A DNA stretch of 64,000 nt, from NCBI GenBank assembly GCA_963665705.1, contig OY762448.1, positions 5,270,001-5,334,000 of the forward strand. The letters are read 5' to 3'. A model generated the notes under the pieces. That model saw nothing but the letters and a program-made list of their open reading frames with translations. It made no database searches and was not told the DNA's origin. Each line of letters begins with the position of its first letter. Position 1 is the first letter of the stretch. Shown here in pieces: positions 26,401-34,828 of the stretch. Source of the DNA: Saccharicrinis sp963665705. GTDB lineage: Bacteria > Bacteroidota > Bacteroidia > Bacteroidales > Marinilabiliaceae. Both the position numbers and the translations under genes were made by a program.

Positions 26401-26955
26401 ATGAAAGATTCAGCATTTATACGTGGGAATGTTCCCATGACAAAAGAAGAAATAAGAACATTGGTTTTGAGTAAACTGGAGCTTCAGTCTACCGATCATA
26501 TGATGGATATTGGTGCTGGAACAGGTTCTGTTTCTATTGAAGCTGCTCTGGCTCTTACGCAAGGAAAAGTCATAGGTATTGAACACAAAGACGAAGCTGT
26601 AGATTTGATACATCAGAATATAGCAAAGTTTCAGATTAATAACCTGACAGTTGTACATAGCAAGGCTCCTCAAGGAATGGATGAAGTAAGCTCTTGTAAT
26701 AAATTTTTCATTGGTGGAAGCGGTGGAAACCTGACTGATATTTTGGATCTTATAAAAACAAAGGGACAAAAAAACAGCATTGTGGTGGTAACAGCCATTG
26801 TTCTGGATACCATGATTAAAGCCTATGAATATTTTAAAAACAATGAAGTTGATTTTGAGCTGATTCAGGTTGGTGTAAATAAAATTGATACTTCGCGTAA
26901 GGTGGCCATGCTGACAGCTCAAAACCCAATTTTTATTTTAACTGCAAAGTTTTAA
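26401..26955 (+). CDS. cbiT: cobalt-precorrin-6B C15-methyltransferase (decarboxylating)
   Basis: Class I Rossmann methyltransferase that methylates C15 and removes the acetate carboxyl at C12. The 184-aa product shows FIRGNVPMTKEEIR at the N-terminus (substrate side) and the SAM-binding motif MDIGAGTGSVSIEAAL (about residues 35-50), then IGIEHKDEAVDLI. I chose the ATG at 26401; the longer frame begins at a TTG five codons earlier. The spacer before it (26150-26400) shows AAGGTTAAGGGTTAAAGGG-type purine repeats and a decayed CCAAGTTG...CTACTTGG hairpin but no gene. cbiL begins 5 bp after its stop. Confidence 0.93.
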   Translation: MKDSAFIRGNVPMTKEEIRTLVLSKLELQSTDHMMDIGAGTGSVSIEAALALTQGKVIGIEHKDEAVDLIHQNIAKFQINNLTVVHSKAPQGMDEVSSCNKFFIGGSGGNLTDILDLIKTKGQKNSIVVVTAIVLDTMIKAYEYFKNNEVDFELIQVGVNKIDTSRKVAMLTAQNPIFILTAKF

Positions 26956-26960
26956 ACAGA

Positions 26961-27659
26961 ATGAACAAACAAAACAAAGGTAAATTATATGGCGTTGGTA
27001 TTGGTCCGGGCGATCCGGATTTATTAACCCTCAAAGCAGTAAAAGCTATTGGCAAAGCTGATATTATCTGTGTACCCAAATCAAAAGAACAAACCAGTAC
27101 AGCCTTAGCTATCGTTTCGGAGTTTATCGATGATAATGCATGTATCGAATACATGACCTTCCCCATGTCGAAGGATGTTAATGTACGTATTGAAGCCCGA
27201 AAACAAAATGCACAACTCATTGAAAAGCATCTAAACGAAGGTAAAAATATTGCCTTTTTAACTTTGGGCGATCCAATGCTATACAGTACCTACAGCTATA
27301 TTCTGGAGTACTTGAATACAGATTTTGAAGTTGAAACCATTCCTGGTATTTATTCCTTTGCGGCCATTAGCAGTTTGTTAAATCTGCCATTATGTAAGGA
27401 TAATGATCAATTGAGCGTGATTGGCTCTTTTGATAAAAATGCTTCCGGTATGCTCGAATTATCTGATACCACGGTATGCATGAAAATCTCCAGATATAAA
27501 GCTCAATTGTACGATTTCCTTGCCAGTCATCCTCAATACAACTTTGTGATGATTACTGAGGCCGGAAAAGAAAAGCAACAGGTTTATAACAACATTGAAG
27601 TATTAAAAGAGGAAGTACCTTATTTTTCAACAGCCATTATTCAAAAAAACAAAAACTAA
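26961..27659 (+). CDS. cbiL: cobalt-precorrin-2 C20-methyltransferase
   Basis: Tetrapyrrole-methylase enzyme that adds the C20 methyl group, the second SAM-dependent methylation of the ring. The 232-aa protein begins LYGVGIGPGDPDLLTLKAVK (residues about 9-28), then IICVPKSKE, which is characteristic of CbiL/CobI, LTLGDPMLYSTY (about 95-106) and TIPGIYSFAAISS (about 124). It sits 5 bp after cbiT and 4 bp before cbiF. Confidence 0.94.
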   Translation: MNKQNKGKLYGVGIGPGDPDLLTLKAVKAIGKADIICVPKSKEQTSTALAIVSEFIDDNACIEYMTFPMSKDVNVRIEARKQNAQLIEKHLNEGKNIAFLTLGDPMLYSTYSYILEYLNTDFEVETIPGIYSFAAISSLLNLPLCKDNDQLSVIGSFDKNASGMLELSDTTVCMKISRYKAQLYDFLASHPQYNFVMITEAGKEKQQVYNNIEVLKEEVPYFSTAIIQKNKN

Positions 27660-27663
27660 AAAT

Positions 27664-28422
27664 ATGATAACATTTATTGGAGCCGGTCCCGGTGATCCGG
27701 AATTAATCACAGTAAAAGGATTAAAAGCAATTCAACAGGCTGATGTCATTATCTATGCCGGATCTCTTGTTCCAAAAGCTGTGATTGAAGATCACAAACC
27801 GGAAGCTCAAATTCATAATAGTGCCACTATGGACCTGGAGTCTATCATTGATACCATGAAGACTGCTCACGAGCAAGGAAAATCTGTAGCTCGTGTTCAT
27901 ACTGGTGATCCTTCTATTTACGGTTCCATCCGTGAACAAATTGAAGAGTTGGATAAGCTAAATATTCCACATACAGTCATTCCGGGTGTTAGTTCATTTG
28001 TGGCGACTGCAGCAGCATTGCAAAGAGAATTTACAGTACCAGGAATCTCCCAAACGGTTATTTGTACCCGCATGGAAGGCAGAACTCCCGTTCCGGAATT
28101 GGAGAAAATTGAATTACTGGCTTCGCATAAAACTTCAATGGCTATTTTTCTTACTGTAGGTATGATTGATAAGCTGGTTAAAAAACTAACAATTCATTAT
28201 GCAGAAACGACTCCAATAGCTATAGTACAAAGAGCAAGCTGGCCCGATCAAATCATTGTGAAAGGAACATTAAATACCATTGCTGCCAAAGTAAAAGAAG
28301 CTGGCATTACTAAAACAGCGATGATTCTAGTGGGCGATTTCTTAGGTGATCAGTTTGAGAACTCATTGCTATATGCTTCTCATTTTACACATGAGTATAG
28401 GAAAGGGTCAGGCGAAGCCTGA
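27664..28422 (+). CDS. cbiF: cobalt-precorrin-4 C11-methyltransferase
   Basis: Methylates C11 using SAM. The 252-aa product has ITFIGAGPGDPELITVKG at the N-terminus, VIIYAGSLVPKAV (about residues 31-43, typical of CbiF/CobM), VHTGDPSIYGSI (about 79-90), IPGVSSFVATAAAL and TRMEGRTPVPE (about 139-149). The stop is followed by about 400 bp of noncoding, structured DNA before cbiG, so downstream genes may depend on readthrough or a second promoter. Confidence 0.95.
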   Translation: MITFIGAGPGDPELITVKGLKAIQQADVIIYAGSLVPKAVIEDHKPEAQIHNSATMDLESIIDTMKTAHEQGKSVARVHTGDPSIYGSIREQIEELDKLNIPHTVIPGVSSFVATAAALQREFTVPGISQTVICTRMEGRTPVPELEKIELLASHKTSMAIFLTVGMIDKLVKKLTIHYAETTPIAIVQRASWPDQIIVKGTLNTIAAKVKEAGITKTAMILVGDFLGDQFENSLLYASHFTHEYRKGSGEA

Positions 28423-28589
28423 AAGGAGAAAGGAAAAAAGGTTAAAGAGTTACAGGGAAAAAGGAACAGGGAGAAAGGAACACAGTAGTAATATATAAGA
28501 ATTAGAGTTTTTCTATTTTTTATGGTATAGGTATAATAACTAAAAAAAATCTTACTCCTACGAAAACTCAGGCTTCAGCAACGTAGCTT

Positions 28590-28739
28590 GGGACCCATTC
28601 ATTGAAGAAAATGATAAGACAGAGAGCTGTTTGAGCGATAGCGAGTTCTCTATGTCTCATTTTCAAAATGTAAATGGGTAAGCGAGTGGTCCCGCCTGCG
28701 GACTTTTTGCCTACTTTTTTGACTGTAGAAAAAAGTAGG
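28590..28739 (+). repeat. nested palindromic intergenic element between cbiF and cbiG
   Basis: Arms pair from outside inward: GGGACC (28590-28595) with GGTCCC (28688-28693); CCCATT with AATGGG; AAAATGA (28608-28614) with TCATTTT (28657-28663); and AGACAGAGAG (28617-28626) with CTCTATGTCT. The centre is a TGTTTGAGCGATAGCGAGT loop. A separate hairpin follows: CCTACTTTTTT (28710-28720) with AAAAAAGTAGG (28729-28739). No gene is visible from 28423 to 28829. It could be a mobile repeat or a structured RNA; I cannot tell which. Confidence 0.7.
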
Positions 28740-28829
28740 AACAACAATCACTTGAGAGAGATTCTTTTTATTTAAAACAATTAACAATAGCAATACTTGT
28801 ATTTTGATCTATAATACAATTTAAACAAC

Positions 28830-29849
28830 ATGAACACAGCCATTATATCAATAAGCAAACAGGGGAATCAATTGGCTTCAAGACTAGCAAATCAATTGGA
28901 TCATACCTCATGCTATACCCTGGCCAAATGGGAACTGGAAGGATTCCTACACATTGAAGGAAAACTGGGTGATTTTTGCGAATCCCTGTTTAAAAAATAC
29001 GATGCCCTGGTCTTTATTATGGCTTCGGGTATTGTGGTCAGAAGTATTGCTCCGTGGATTAAAAGCAAAACAAACGACCCTGCTGTAGTGGTTATTGATG
29101 ATAGAGGCCAACATGTAATCAGTCTGTTGAGTGGACATTTAGGTGGTGCCAATGCGCTGACTTTAAAAATTGCAGAAGCCATCAAAGCACATCCTGTTAT
29201 TACAACAGCTTCTGATGTAAATCAACTTCCATCTGTTGATATGCTGGCAAAAGAGCATGCGTTAATAATCGACTCCATGAAAGATGCTACCACCATAACA
29301 GCCCTGATTGTTAATGGCGAAAATGTTATTTTAGACGATCCCTATCATATCCTCCCCAATGATATTCTGCCTATAAAACAAGGCGAAAAAAGTGGATCTG
29401 TTATCGTTTCAAACCATCTGTTGATTAATACCAACAAACCGTTTGTAAAGCTGATTCCCCAAAATATCGTATTGGGCATTGGTTGTAAAAAAGATACCGG
29501 AAGTATTTCGTTATGGGAATTCATCATAGAAAACCTGAAAGAACTAAACATCGACTTACAAAGCATAAAAGCCATTGCATCCATTGATGTAAAATCTGAT
29601 GAAAAAGCCATTTTAGATGCTGCTTTAAGGTTGGAATGTAACACCACCTTTTATTCGGCAGAACAGCTTCAGGAAGTAGATCATTTGTTTAAAGGCTCAG
29701 ACTTTGTAAAATCAACCGTAGGTGTTGGTTCTGTAAGCACAACAGCTGCCTATACCGCAGGAAACAAAAATGGAAGATTTTTATTGAAAAAAAAGAAAAA
29801 AGATGGAATGACACTTTCTGTTTTTGAGCAATATACTGGTGCAAGATAA
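28830..29849 (+). CDS. cbiG: cobalt-precorrin-5A hydrolase
   Basis: Opens the delta-lactone and releases acetaldehyde from cobalt-precorrin-5A, the step that completes ring contraction. The 339-aa protein shows FIMASGIVVRSIAPWI (about residues 63-78), DDRGQHVISLLSGHLGGANAL (about 91-111, given in part) and the C-terminal domain start LGIGCKKDTGSISLWEFI (about 213), ending in VGSVSTTAAYTAG. It is a full N-core-C arrangement. The following gap (29850-30067) is occupied by repeats. Confidence 0.94.
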   Translation: MNTAIISISKQGNQLASRLANQLDHTSCYTLAKWELEGFLHIEGKLGDFCESLFKKYDALVFIMASGIVVRSIAPWIKSKTNDPAVVVIDDRGQHVISLLSGHLGGANALTLKIAEAIKAHPVITTASDVNQLPSVDMLAKEHALIIDSMKDATTITALIVNGENVILDDPYHILPNDILPIKQGEKSGSVIVSNHLLINTNKPFVKLIPQNIVLGIGCKKDTGSISLWEFIIENLKELNIDLQSIKAIASIDVKSDEKAILDAALRLECNTTFYSAEQLQEVDHLFKGSDFVKSTVGVGSVSTTAAYTAGNKNGRFLLKKKKKDGMTLSVFEQYTGAR

Positions 29850-29857
29850 TAACGTTT

Positions 29858-30029
29858 GCTGGTGCGAGTTTGTAACTTGTACTTATTCTTTATAATAATA
29901 TTAGCACGAGCTAAAAGCTCGCGCTAGCGGATAATTAAATTTTATGTCTTTATAGACAATAACAGTATCGGCCGAATATAAGGTTAAATACCATACAGGC
30001 TATCGCTGGTGCAAGTTTGCAACTTGTAC
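29858..30029 (+). repeat. pair of direct repeats flanking a hairpin between cbiG and cbiH
   Basis: GCTGGTGCGAGTTTGTAACT and the following TGTAC (29858-29882) recur with two changes at 30005-30029 (GCTGGTGCAAGTTTGCAACT...). Each is itself a near palindrome (CAAGTTTGCAACTTG). Between them lies a hairpin, AGCACGAGCTAAAAGCTCGCGCT (from about 29903, given within 23 bases as AGCACGAGCT/AGCTCGCGCT). This is typical of short dispersed repeats; no gene is seen. Confidence 0.7.
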
Positions 30030-30067
30030 CTTATACTTTTTGTAGAAAAAAAAGAAAATAATAAATA

Positions 30068-30802
30068 ATGAACGGAAAAATATACGTAGTTGGAATGGGC
30101 CCTGGAGGGCAAGATCACATCACTCCCAAAGCAATGGCTGCTATGCAAGGTAGCGATGTTATTGCCGGGTATAAAACATACATCGATTTAGTAAAACCAT
30201 TTTTAGCTGATAAAGAGTTTGCTTCTTCAGGGATGAAAAAAGAAGTAGCGCGTTGTGAGGAAGTGTTGGAACTGGCCAAAACCGGAAAAACGGTAAGCCT
30301 AATAAGTAGTGGTGATGCCGGAATATATGGAATGGCTGGTATTATGATTGAGATTGTAGAAGCTCAAAACTCAGCTATCGAAGTGGAAGTGATTCCCGGT
30401 ATCAGTGCATCAATAGCTTCAGCATCATTATTGGGAGCACCACTAATGAACGACTTTGCTACCATCAGCCTGAGCGACTTACTTACTCCATGGGAAATAA
30501 TCATTAAAAGACTTCATGCTGCAGGAAGCGGTGACTTTGTGGTTAGCTTATACAACCCAAGAAGTAAAACGCGAGTAAAACACCTGGATACAGCTATTGA
30601 CATTTTGCTGGAATACCAAAAACCAGAAACTCCGGTTGGAATTGTAAAACATGCCATGCGCGAACTTCAGGAAACCCAGATTACAACTTTGGGCAACTTA
30701 AAAAACTGCGATATTGATATGTTTACAACGGTTATCATAGGTAACTCTCAAACCAATGTGGTAAACAATAAAATGGTTACAACAAGAGGATATCACATAT
30801 GA
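30068..30802 (+). CDS. cbiH: cobalt-precorrin-3 C17-methyltransferase
   Basis: Methylates C17 and drives ring contraction. The 244-aa product begins KIYVVGMGPGGQDHITPKA, then VIAGYKTYIDLV (about residues 31-42, typical of CbiH/CobJ), SSGDAGIYGMAG (about 80-91), VIPGISASIASASLLGAPL (about 110-128), HDFC-like region replaced by NDFATISLSDLLTPWE, and LYNPRSKTR (about 161-169). The length is that of CbiH alone, without the C-terminal fusions some anaerobes carry. Its last 4 bp overlap cbiJ. Confidence 0.94.
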   Translation: MNGKIYVVGMGPGGQDHITPKAMAAMQGSDVIAGYKTYIDLVKPFLADKEFASSGMKKEVARCEEVLELAKTGKTVSLISSGDAGIYGMAGIMIEIVEAQNSAIEVEVIPGISASIASASLLGAPLMNDFATISLSDLLTPWEIIIKRLHAAGSGDFVVSLYNPRSKTRVKHLDTAIDILLEYQKPETPVGIVKHAMRELQETQITTLGNLKNCDIDMFTTVIIGNSQTNVVNNKMVTTRGYHI

Positions 30803-31518
30803 TTTGGGTTATTGGAGGTACAAGCGATGCCAACAGAATAGTGGAAAAGTTACTTATATCAGATTGTAAAATATTGGTAAGTACTACTACAGCGTATGGA
30901 TCGCAATTGGCACAAAAAAAGGGTGTGACTGTTATTCAAAAACAATTGAATAAAGAAGAAATGCAGCATCTGATTATGGATTATTCTATATCAAAAATCA
31001 TTGATGCCAGTCATCCTTTTGCGCAGGTTGTATCTGAAAATGCCATTGAGGTATGCCAACATAACAATATACCTTACGTTCGTTTTGAGCGTAAGGTAAA
31101 GCATTATTCTGAAGCACTGTATTACCAGAGTTATGAAGAGATGGTTACAGCATTAAAACAATCCGAAGGTGATATCTTACTCACTATTGGTTCAAAAAAT
31201 GTAGGGCTCTTTAGCGATATAAACGACCGTATTGTTGCCAGAGTATTACCTGTTCAGGAAAGCATCTTATTATGCGAAAATGCAGGCCTCAAAGCCCATC
31301 AAATACTTGCCATGAAAGGAAGAGTTACAACCGATACAAATATTGCCCTAATAAAGGAATATGGCATAAAACATCTGGTAACAAAAGATTCCGGTGAAGC
31401 CGGTGGTATGGAAGAAAAAATTAATGCTGCAAAGGCATGCAACATCAAAGTGCATATTTTAGGACGACCTAAAATCAATTACCCTGAAATCATTCAGGAT
31501 ATTGAGGCATTTCAATAA
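30799..31518 (+). CDS. cbiJ: cobalt-precorrin-6A reductase
   Basis: NAD(P)H-dependent reduction of the C18-C19 double bond of cobalt-precorrin-6A. The 239-aa protein starts IWVIGGTSDANRIVEKL, followed by the family-typical IDASHPFAQVVSENA (about residues 73-87), RFERK (about 98), LLTIGSKNVGLF (about 130) and VTKDSGEAGGMEEKI (about 193-207). It overlaps cbiH by 4 bp and is the last intact gene of the locus. Confidence 0.94.
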   Translation: MIWVIGGTSDANRIVEKLLISDCKILVSTTTAYGSQLAQKKGVTVIQKQLNKEEMQHLIMDYSISKIIDASHPFAQVVSENAIEVCQHNNIPYVRFERKVKHYSEALYYQSYEEMVTALKQSEGDILLTIGSKNVGLFSDINDRIVARVLPVQESILLCENAGLKAHQILAMKGRVTTDTNIALIKEYGIKHLVTKDSGEAGGMEEKINAAKACNIKVHILGRPKINYPEIIQDIEAFQ

Positions 31519-31527
31519 TTCTGGCAA

Positions 31528-31760
31528 ATGCAGAGGTATTTCTTAGACTTTGATAATATCCTTCTACCCCTAAAAACACACTCCTACCCTATACCACAAA
31601 CGGATCATGAATATACAAAAGAGCATACTGTTGCGGATTGGCAACAGATGTGCTACGGCATTTCTGCAGATGCTATAGACTTATCCAAGAAAAAATTGTT
31701 GCTGCAGCAAATTATAATGTCAATGTTCATATTTTACATCAACCCAATATTAACTATTAA
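31528..31760 (+). pseudogene. frameshifted remnant of an unidentified protein after cbiJ
   Basis: The frame from the ATG at 31528 encodes MQRYFLDFDN... and continues to HTVADWQQMCYGISADAIDL. At a run of six A (31690-31695) a one-base shift lets the sequence continue as KKIVAAANYNVNVHILHQPN and INY before a TAA at 31758-31760. The unshifted frame instead runs on to 31845 as a low-complexity hydrophobic tail. I infer a short or truncated gene broken at the homopolymer, or a sequencing error there. I do not recognise the family; proximity to cbiJ (9 bp) suggests it once belonged to the locus. Confidence 0.4.
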
Positions 31761-32210
31761 GATGTATAAAAATAATCAAATTAAGTTAAATACTATTTTA
31801 GAGTCTTGCATCAATTGTATCTTTATATTTTTGATCAAATATTGATAATCTACTTGTAAATCAAATTATTAATGTATTTATCTTATTCAGCATACCCTTT
31901 TAACATTATAAAATAGGTTCCATTATTTATAACAAAACACCTTTTCTCTTAAATGTCAAAATAAACATTTCATACCCCCGATTTTTTCTCAATATTCTGA
32001 TACATTTGCTGCATTTTCAAAATACACCCCTAATTTTATATTTTTAAATACATTTTACATTTTTTTAAGTAACTCACAGCTCTAATATTCGTATTAACAT
32101 AATCATTGGAGTATTGAAGAGCTATTTATCTTTTGTATTTCTTAATTTAACTGTTCAAATTTTAGTTACCCTATACTCTAATATCAAACAAACGTGTAAA
32201 TGATATACAT
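31761..32210. other. intergenic region, nothing recognised
   Basis: AT-rich DNA between the end of the B12 locus and the chemoreceptor gene. I see no open frame, tRNA, riboswitch or strong hairpin. It presumably holds the chemoreceptor promoter, but no clean TTG/TAnnTTTG pair could be chosen. Confidence 0.5.
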
Positions 32211-33836
32211 ATGAAATATAAAGGCTTTTTAAAATTTAAAGGAAAGCTTATTCTAATAATCGTAATCCCATTACTTATTAGTACAATTACTGCAATAAGC
32301 ATTTCTTCAACGAAACTAAAAGAACAAGGTTTGCAAACGTTAGAGCGTAAAACTAAAGCTATCTTAACCAGAATGGAAGCTATTAGAAGTTATGTTGCTA
32401 ATCAGTTTGATCTTAATAAAGAAATTAATGAAATAACATCGTTGCATCCAGATGGTGCTATTACTGAAAGTGAAAAAGATAACGTCTTAAAAATGGTACC
32501 TATTTTTGCTTCAATGGAAGTTGGGGCAATGAATTCAGAAAAAGATAGTTATTCGTTTAGAGTAGCGTCACACAGAGCCAGAAATTCTAGAAATCTGGCA
32601 ACTGAGCAAGAAGAAAGTTTTATCAATAAATTTGAAAGCGATGTCTCTATTAAAGATATATCATATATCAACAAAGAAACCAATGAATTATGGGTAATAC
32701 GTCCTGTTAGATTATCCGAAAAAGATGGTTGTTTAACCTGTCATGGAAAACCATCTACCAGTCCTTGGGGAAATGGAAAAGATATCCTTGGTTACGAAAT
32801 GGAAGATTATAAAGATGGAGATATTGAAGGTATATTCATCTTAAAATCAAGTCTTGATGCAAATAATAATGAAGTTCAAGCTAATATCAAAAATGCGATT
32901 ATTAACATTATAGTAATCATGTCCATCATCTTTGTTATTACAATAATAGTTAGTTCTTTATTTATTAAACGAACCAATAGTAAAATGCAAACTATCATTA
33001 AAGCAAACAATCGCATTACTAAAGGACAATTAAATGAGAAAGTTGATATAAAAGGGAATGATGAATTTTCAGAATTGGGTGTTCATACGAATACTATGAT
33101 TGATTCATTAACTAACGTCATTCAAGCATTAAATAAAACTTCACACATGCTTACCGAAGAGAGTGGACGAACATCTGATCTTTCAGAGAAACTAGCCAAC
33201 CACTCATCTGAACAAGCTGCTGCTGTAGAGGAAATTTCGGTATCAATGGAAGAAATGACTGCTTCAATACAACAAAATCATTCCAATGCAAAGAGTACCG
33301 AAGAAATATCTAAGTCATCTGTAGAGGAAATTAAAACAAGTAATCAATCTTCAGAAGAAGCAGTTACCACAATGCGTTCTATCGAACAAGAACTTAAGGT
33401 TATTGAAGATATTGCCAATCAAACCAATATTTTGGCATTAAATGCCTCAGTAGAAGCTGCAAGAGCAGGTAAAGCAGGCAGTGGTTTTGCTGTTGTTGCT
33501 GGTGAAGTGCGTAAGCTTGCAGAATTGAGCCGCGTGTCAGCTGATAAAATTAAAGGATCATTTAATGAAGGTGTTAATACCGTAACTGTAACTAAAGAAA
33601 AACTAGTGGCTTTGGTTCCAGAGATAGAACAAACATCTACTTTACTAAGTGAAATTGCTTCATCAAGTATGGAACAAAGTTTAAGTGGTAATGAGATTAA
33701 TAATGCCATTCAGAGTTTGAATGAGGCAACTCAGGAAAATGCGAATATTGCTGAAGGAATGTCTGCCAGAGCTAAGTTACTGACTAAAGCAGCCAACGAT
33801 TTGAAAGAAAAAATATCATTTTTCAGAATTAGTTAA
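32211..33836 (+). CDS. methyl-accepting chemotaxis protein with c-type haem sensor domain
   Basis: A 541-aa membrane chemoreceptor. Layout: transmembrane helix 1 (about residues 12-32), a periplasmic sensor domain of the Tll0287/DUF3365 type with a covalent haem motif CLTCH (Cys174, Cys177, His178), transmembrane helix 2 (about 228-250), a HAMP domain (about 252-305) and a methyl-accepting signalling domain whose hairpin tip carries IANQTNILALNASVEAARAG and VAGEVRKLAE. Haem sensors of this type are thought to respond to redox state, oxygen or NO. No CheA, CheW or other che gene lies in the window, so its partner kinase is elsewhere. A stem-loop terminator follows. Confidence 0.93.
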   Translation: MKYKGFLKFKGKLILIIVIPLLISTITAISISSTKLKEQGLQTLERKTKAILTRMEAIRSYVANQFDLNKEINEITSLHPDGAITESEKDNVLKMVPIFASMEVGAMNSEKDSYSFRVASHRARNSRNLATEQEESFINKFESDVSIKDISYINKETNELWVIRPVRLSEKDGCLTCHGKPSTSPWGNGKDILGYEMEDYKDGDIEGIFILKSSLDANNNEVQANIKNAIINIIVIMSIIFVITIIVSSLFIKRTNSKMQTIIKANNRITKGQLNEKVDIKGNDEFSELGVHTNTMIDSLTNVIQALNKTSHMLTEESGRTSDLSEKLANHSSEQAAAVEEISVSMEEMTASIQQNHSNAKSTEEISKSSVEEIKTSNQSSEEAVTTMRSIEQELKVIEDIANQTNILALNASVEAARAGKAGSGFAVVAGEVRKLAELSRVSADKIKGSFNEGVNTVTVTKEKLVALVPEIEQTSTLLSEIASSSMEQSLSGNEINNAIQSLNEATQENANIAEGMSARAKLLTKAANDLKEKISFFRIS

Positions 33837-33890
33837 TCTATTCTGATTATATCCAAGATTAAAAAGAAATTTGAATATGTTTTTATCAAT

Positions 33891-33935
33891 GAACAAAAAA
33901 CTTCTCCGTTAAATCGCGGAGAGTTCTTTGTTCAG
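33891..33935 (+). terminator. stem-loop terminator after the chemoreceptor gene
   Basis: GAACAAA...CTTCTCCG (33891-33909) pairs imperfectly with CGGAGAG..CTTTGTTC (33917-33933). The T tract after it is broken (GTTTTTA), so efficiency is uncertain. Confidence 0.6.
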
Positions 33936-34504
33936 TGTTTTTATTGATGGGGTAAAAAAATCCTTATTTAACAATCTGTCTTTAAGCTATTATATCACCA
34001 AACTTCACTTCAATCTACACAATAATATTTCTGATTTTTAAATGAGATATTGAAACTGTTGTACTCCTATTCAAATTAAGAGTTTGAAGTTTCACAATAC
34101 CTTTCTATCATTTAAATAATCTCGTTCTCAAATATTAAAATCATCCTTAACAGGATTATGATATAAAACTCACTAATTATTTATTGGCATCTCAAACTTG
34201 AGAATACCCTAAAACAATCTAATGATCCATTGATATTATTAACTTGAGCCCGCTTATAATTTTAGGATTCAGATGATCATAAAAATTTGTTTACAAACGG
34301 ACTTGTCAATTTTTTTGTAAAAATACAATTTTTAATTTCGTAGACCAATTGGTCGGATTATTTTTTTTAACATGATACTTTTTTTAACCTATGGAAACAA
34401 AAATGTTGAATAATAATTTAATAATGCACCCATGATTCATGAAGAATTCATTTTAAAAATGATCATATTTGTATTTTAGAGTAAAAATATCCAAGCGTAT
34501 ATAT
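33936..34504. other. intergenic region with a TetR-type palindrome
   Basis: About 570 bp without a gene. The only notable site is the perfect 12-bp palindrome GACCAATTGGTC at 34343-34354, in the form recognised by many TetR-family repressors (GACC...GGTC). It lies about 150 bp before the MazG-like ORF. No TetR gene is in the window, so any regulator would act from elsewhere or the site may be chance. Confidence 0.4.
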
Positions 34505-34828
34505 ATGACAATAGAAGAAGCTCAACAAAAAGTAGATCATTGGATTAAAACGATAGGTGTAAAATACTTTAGTGAATTAACCAATATGGCTATTTTAACT
34601 GAGGAAGTTGGTGAACTGGCACGAGTAATAGCTCGTAAATACGGAGAGCAATCGTTCAAAGAAGGTGAAAAAGAGAACATGGCTGATGAAATGGCTGATG
34701 TGTTATGGGTATTAATATGTTTAGCGAATCAAACAGGTGTTGATTTAACAGAAGCACTTGAAAAGAACTTTGAAAAGAAAACAACAAGAGATAACAAAAG
34801 ACACATTAATAATAAAAAGTTACAATAA
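34505..34828 (+). CDS. MazG-like nucleotide pyrophosphohydrolase
   Basis: A 107-aa all-alpha NTP pyrophosphatase-family protein (MazG/iMazG or dCTPase-like), which would hydrolyse a (d)NTP to the monophosphate. The metal-binding pattern is intact: EEVGELARVIARK (EExxE at about residues 37-41) and ENMADEMADVLWVL (ExxD, about 65-72). I chose the ATG at 34505 because the longer frame starts at a TTG and adds residues not typical of the family. It overlaps deoC by one base, so the pair is probably a nucleotide-salvage or pool-cleaning operon. Confidence 0.85.
   Translation: MTIEEAQQKVDHWIKTIGVKYFSELTNMAILTEEVGELARVIARKYGEQSFKEGEKENMADEMADVLWVLICLANQTGVDLTEALEKNFEKKTTRDNKRHINNKKLQ

Noticed and set aside
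26410..26922. 170-aa open frame on the minus strand
   Set aside because: Completely antisense to cbiT, rich in Cys/His/Phe/Ser in a shadow-like pattern, no recognisable domain.
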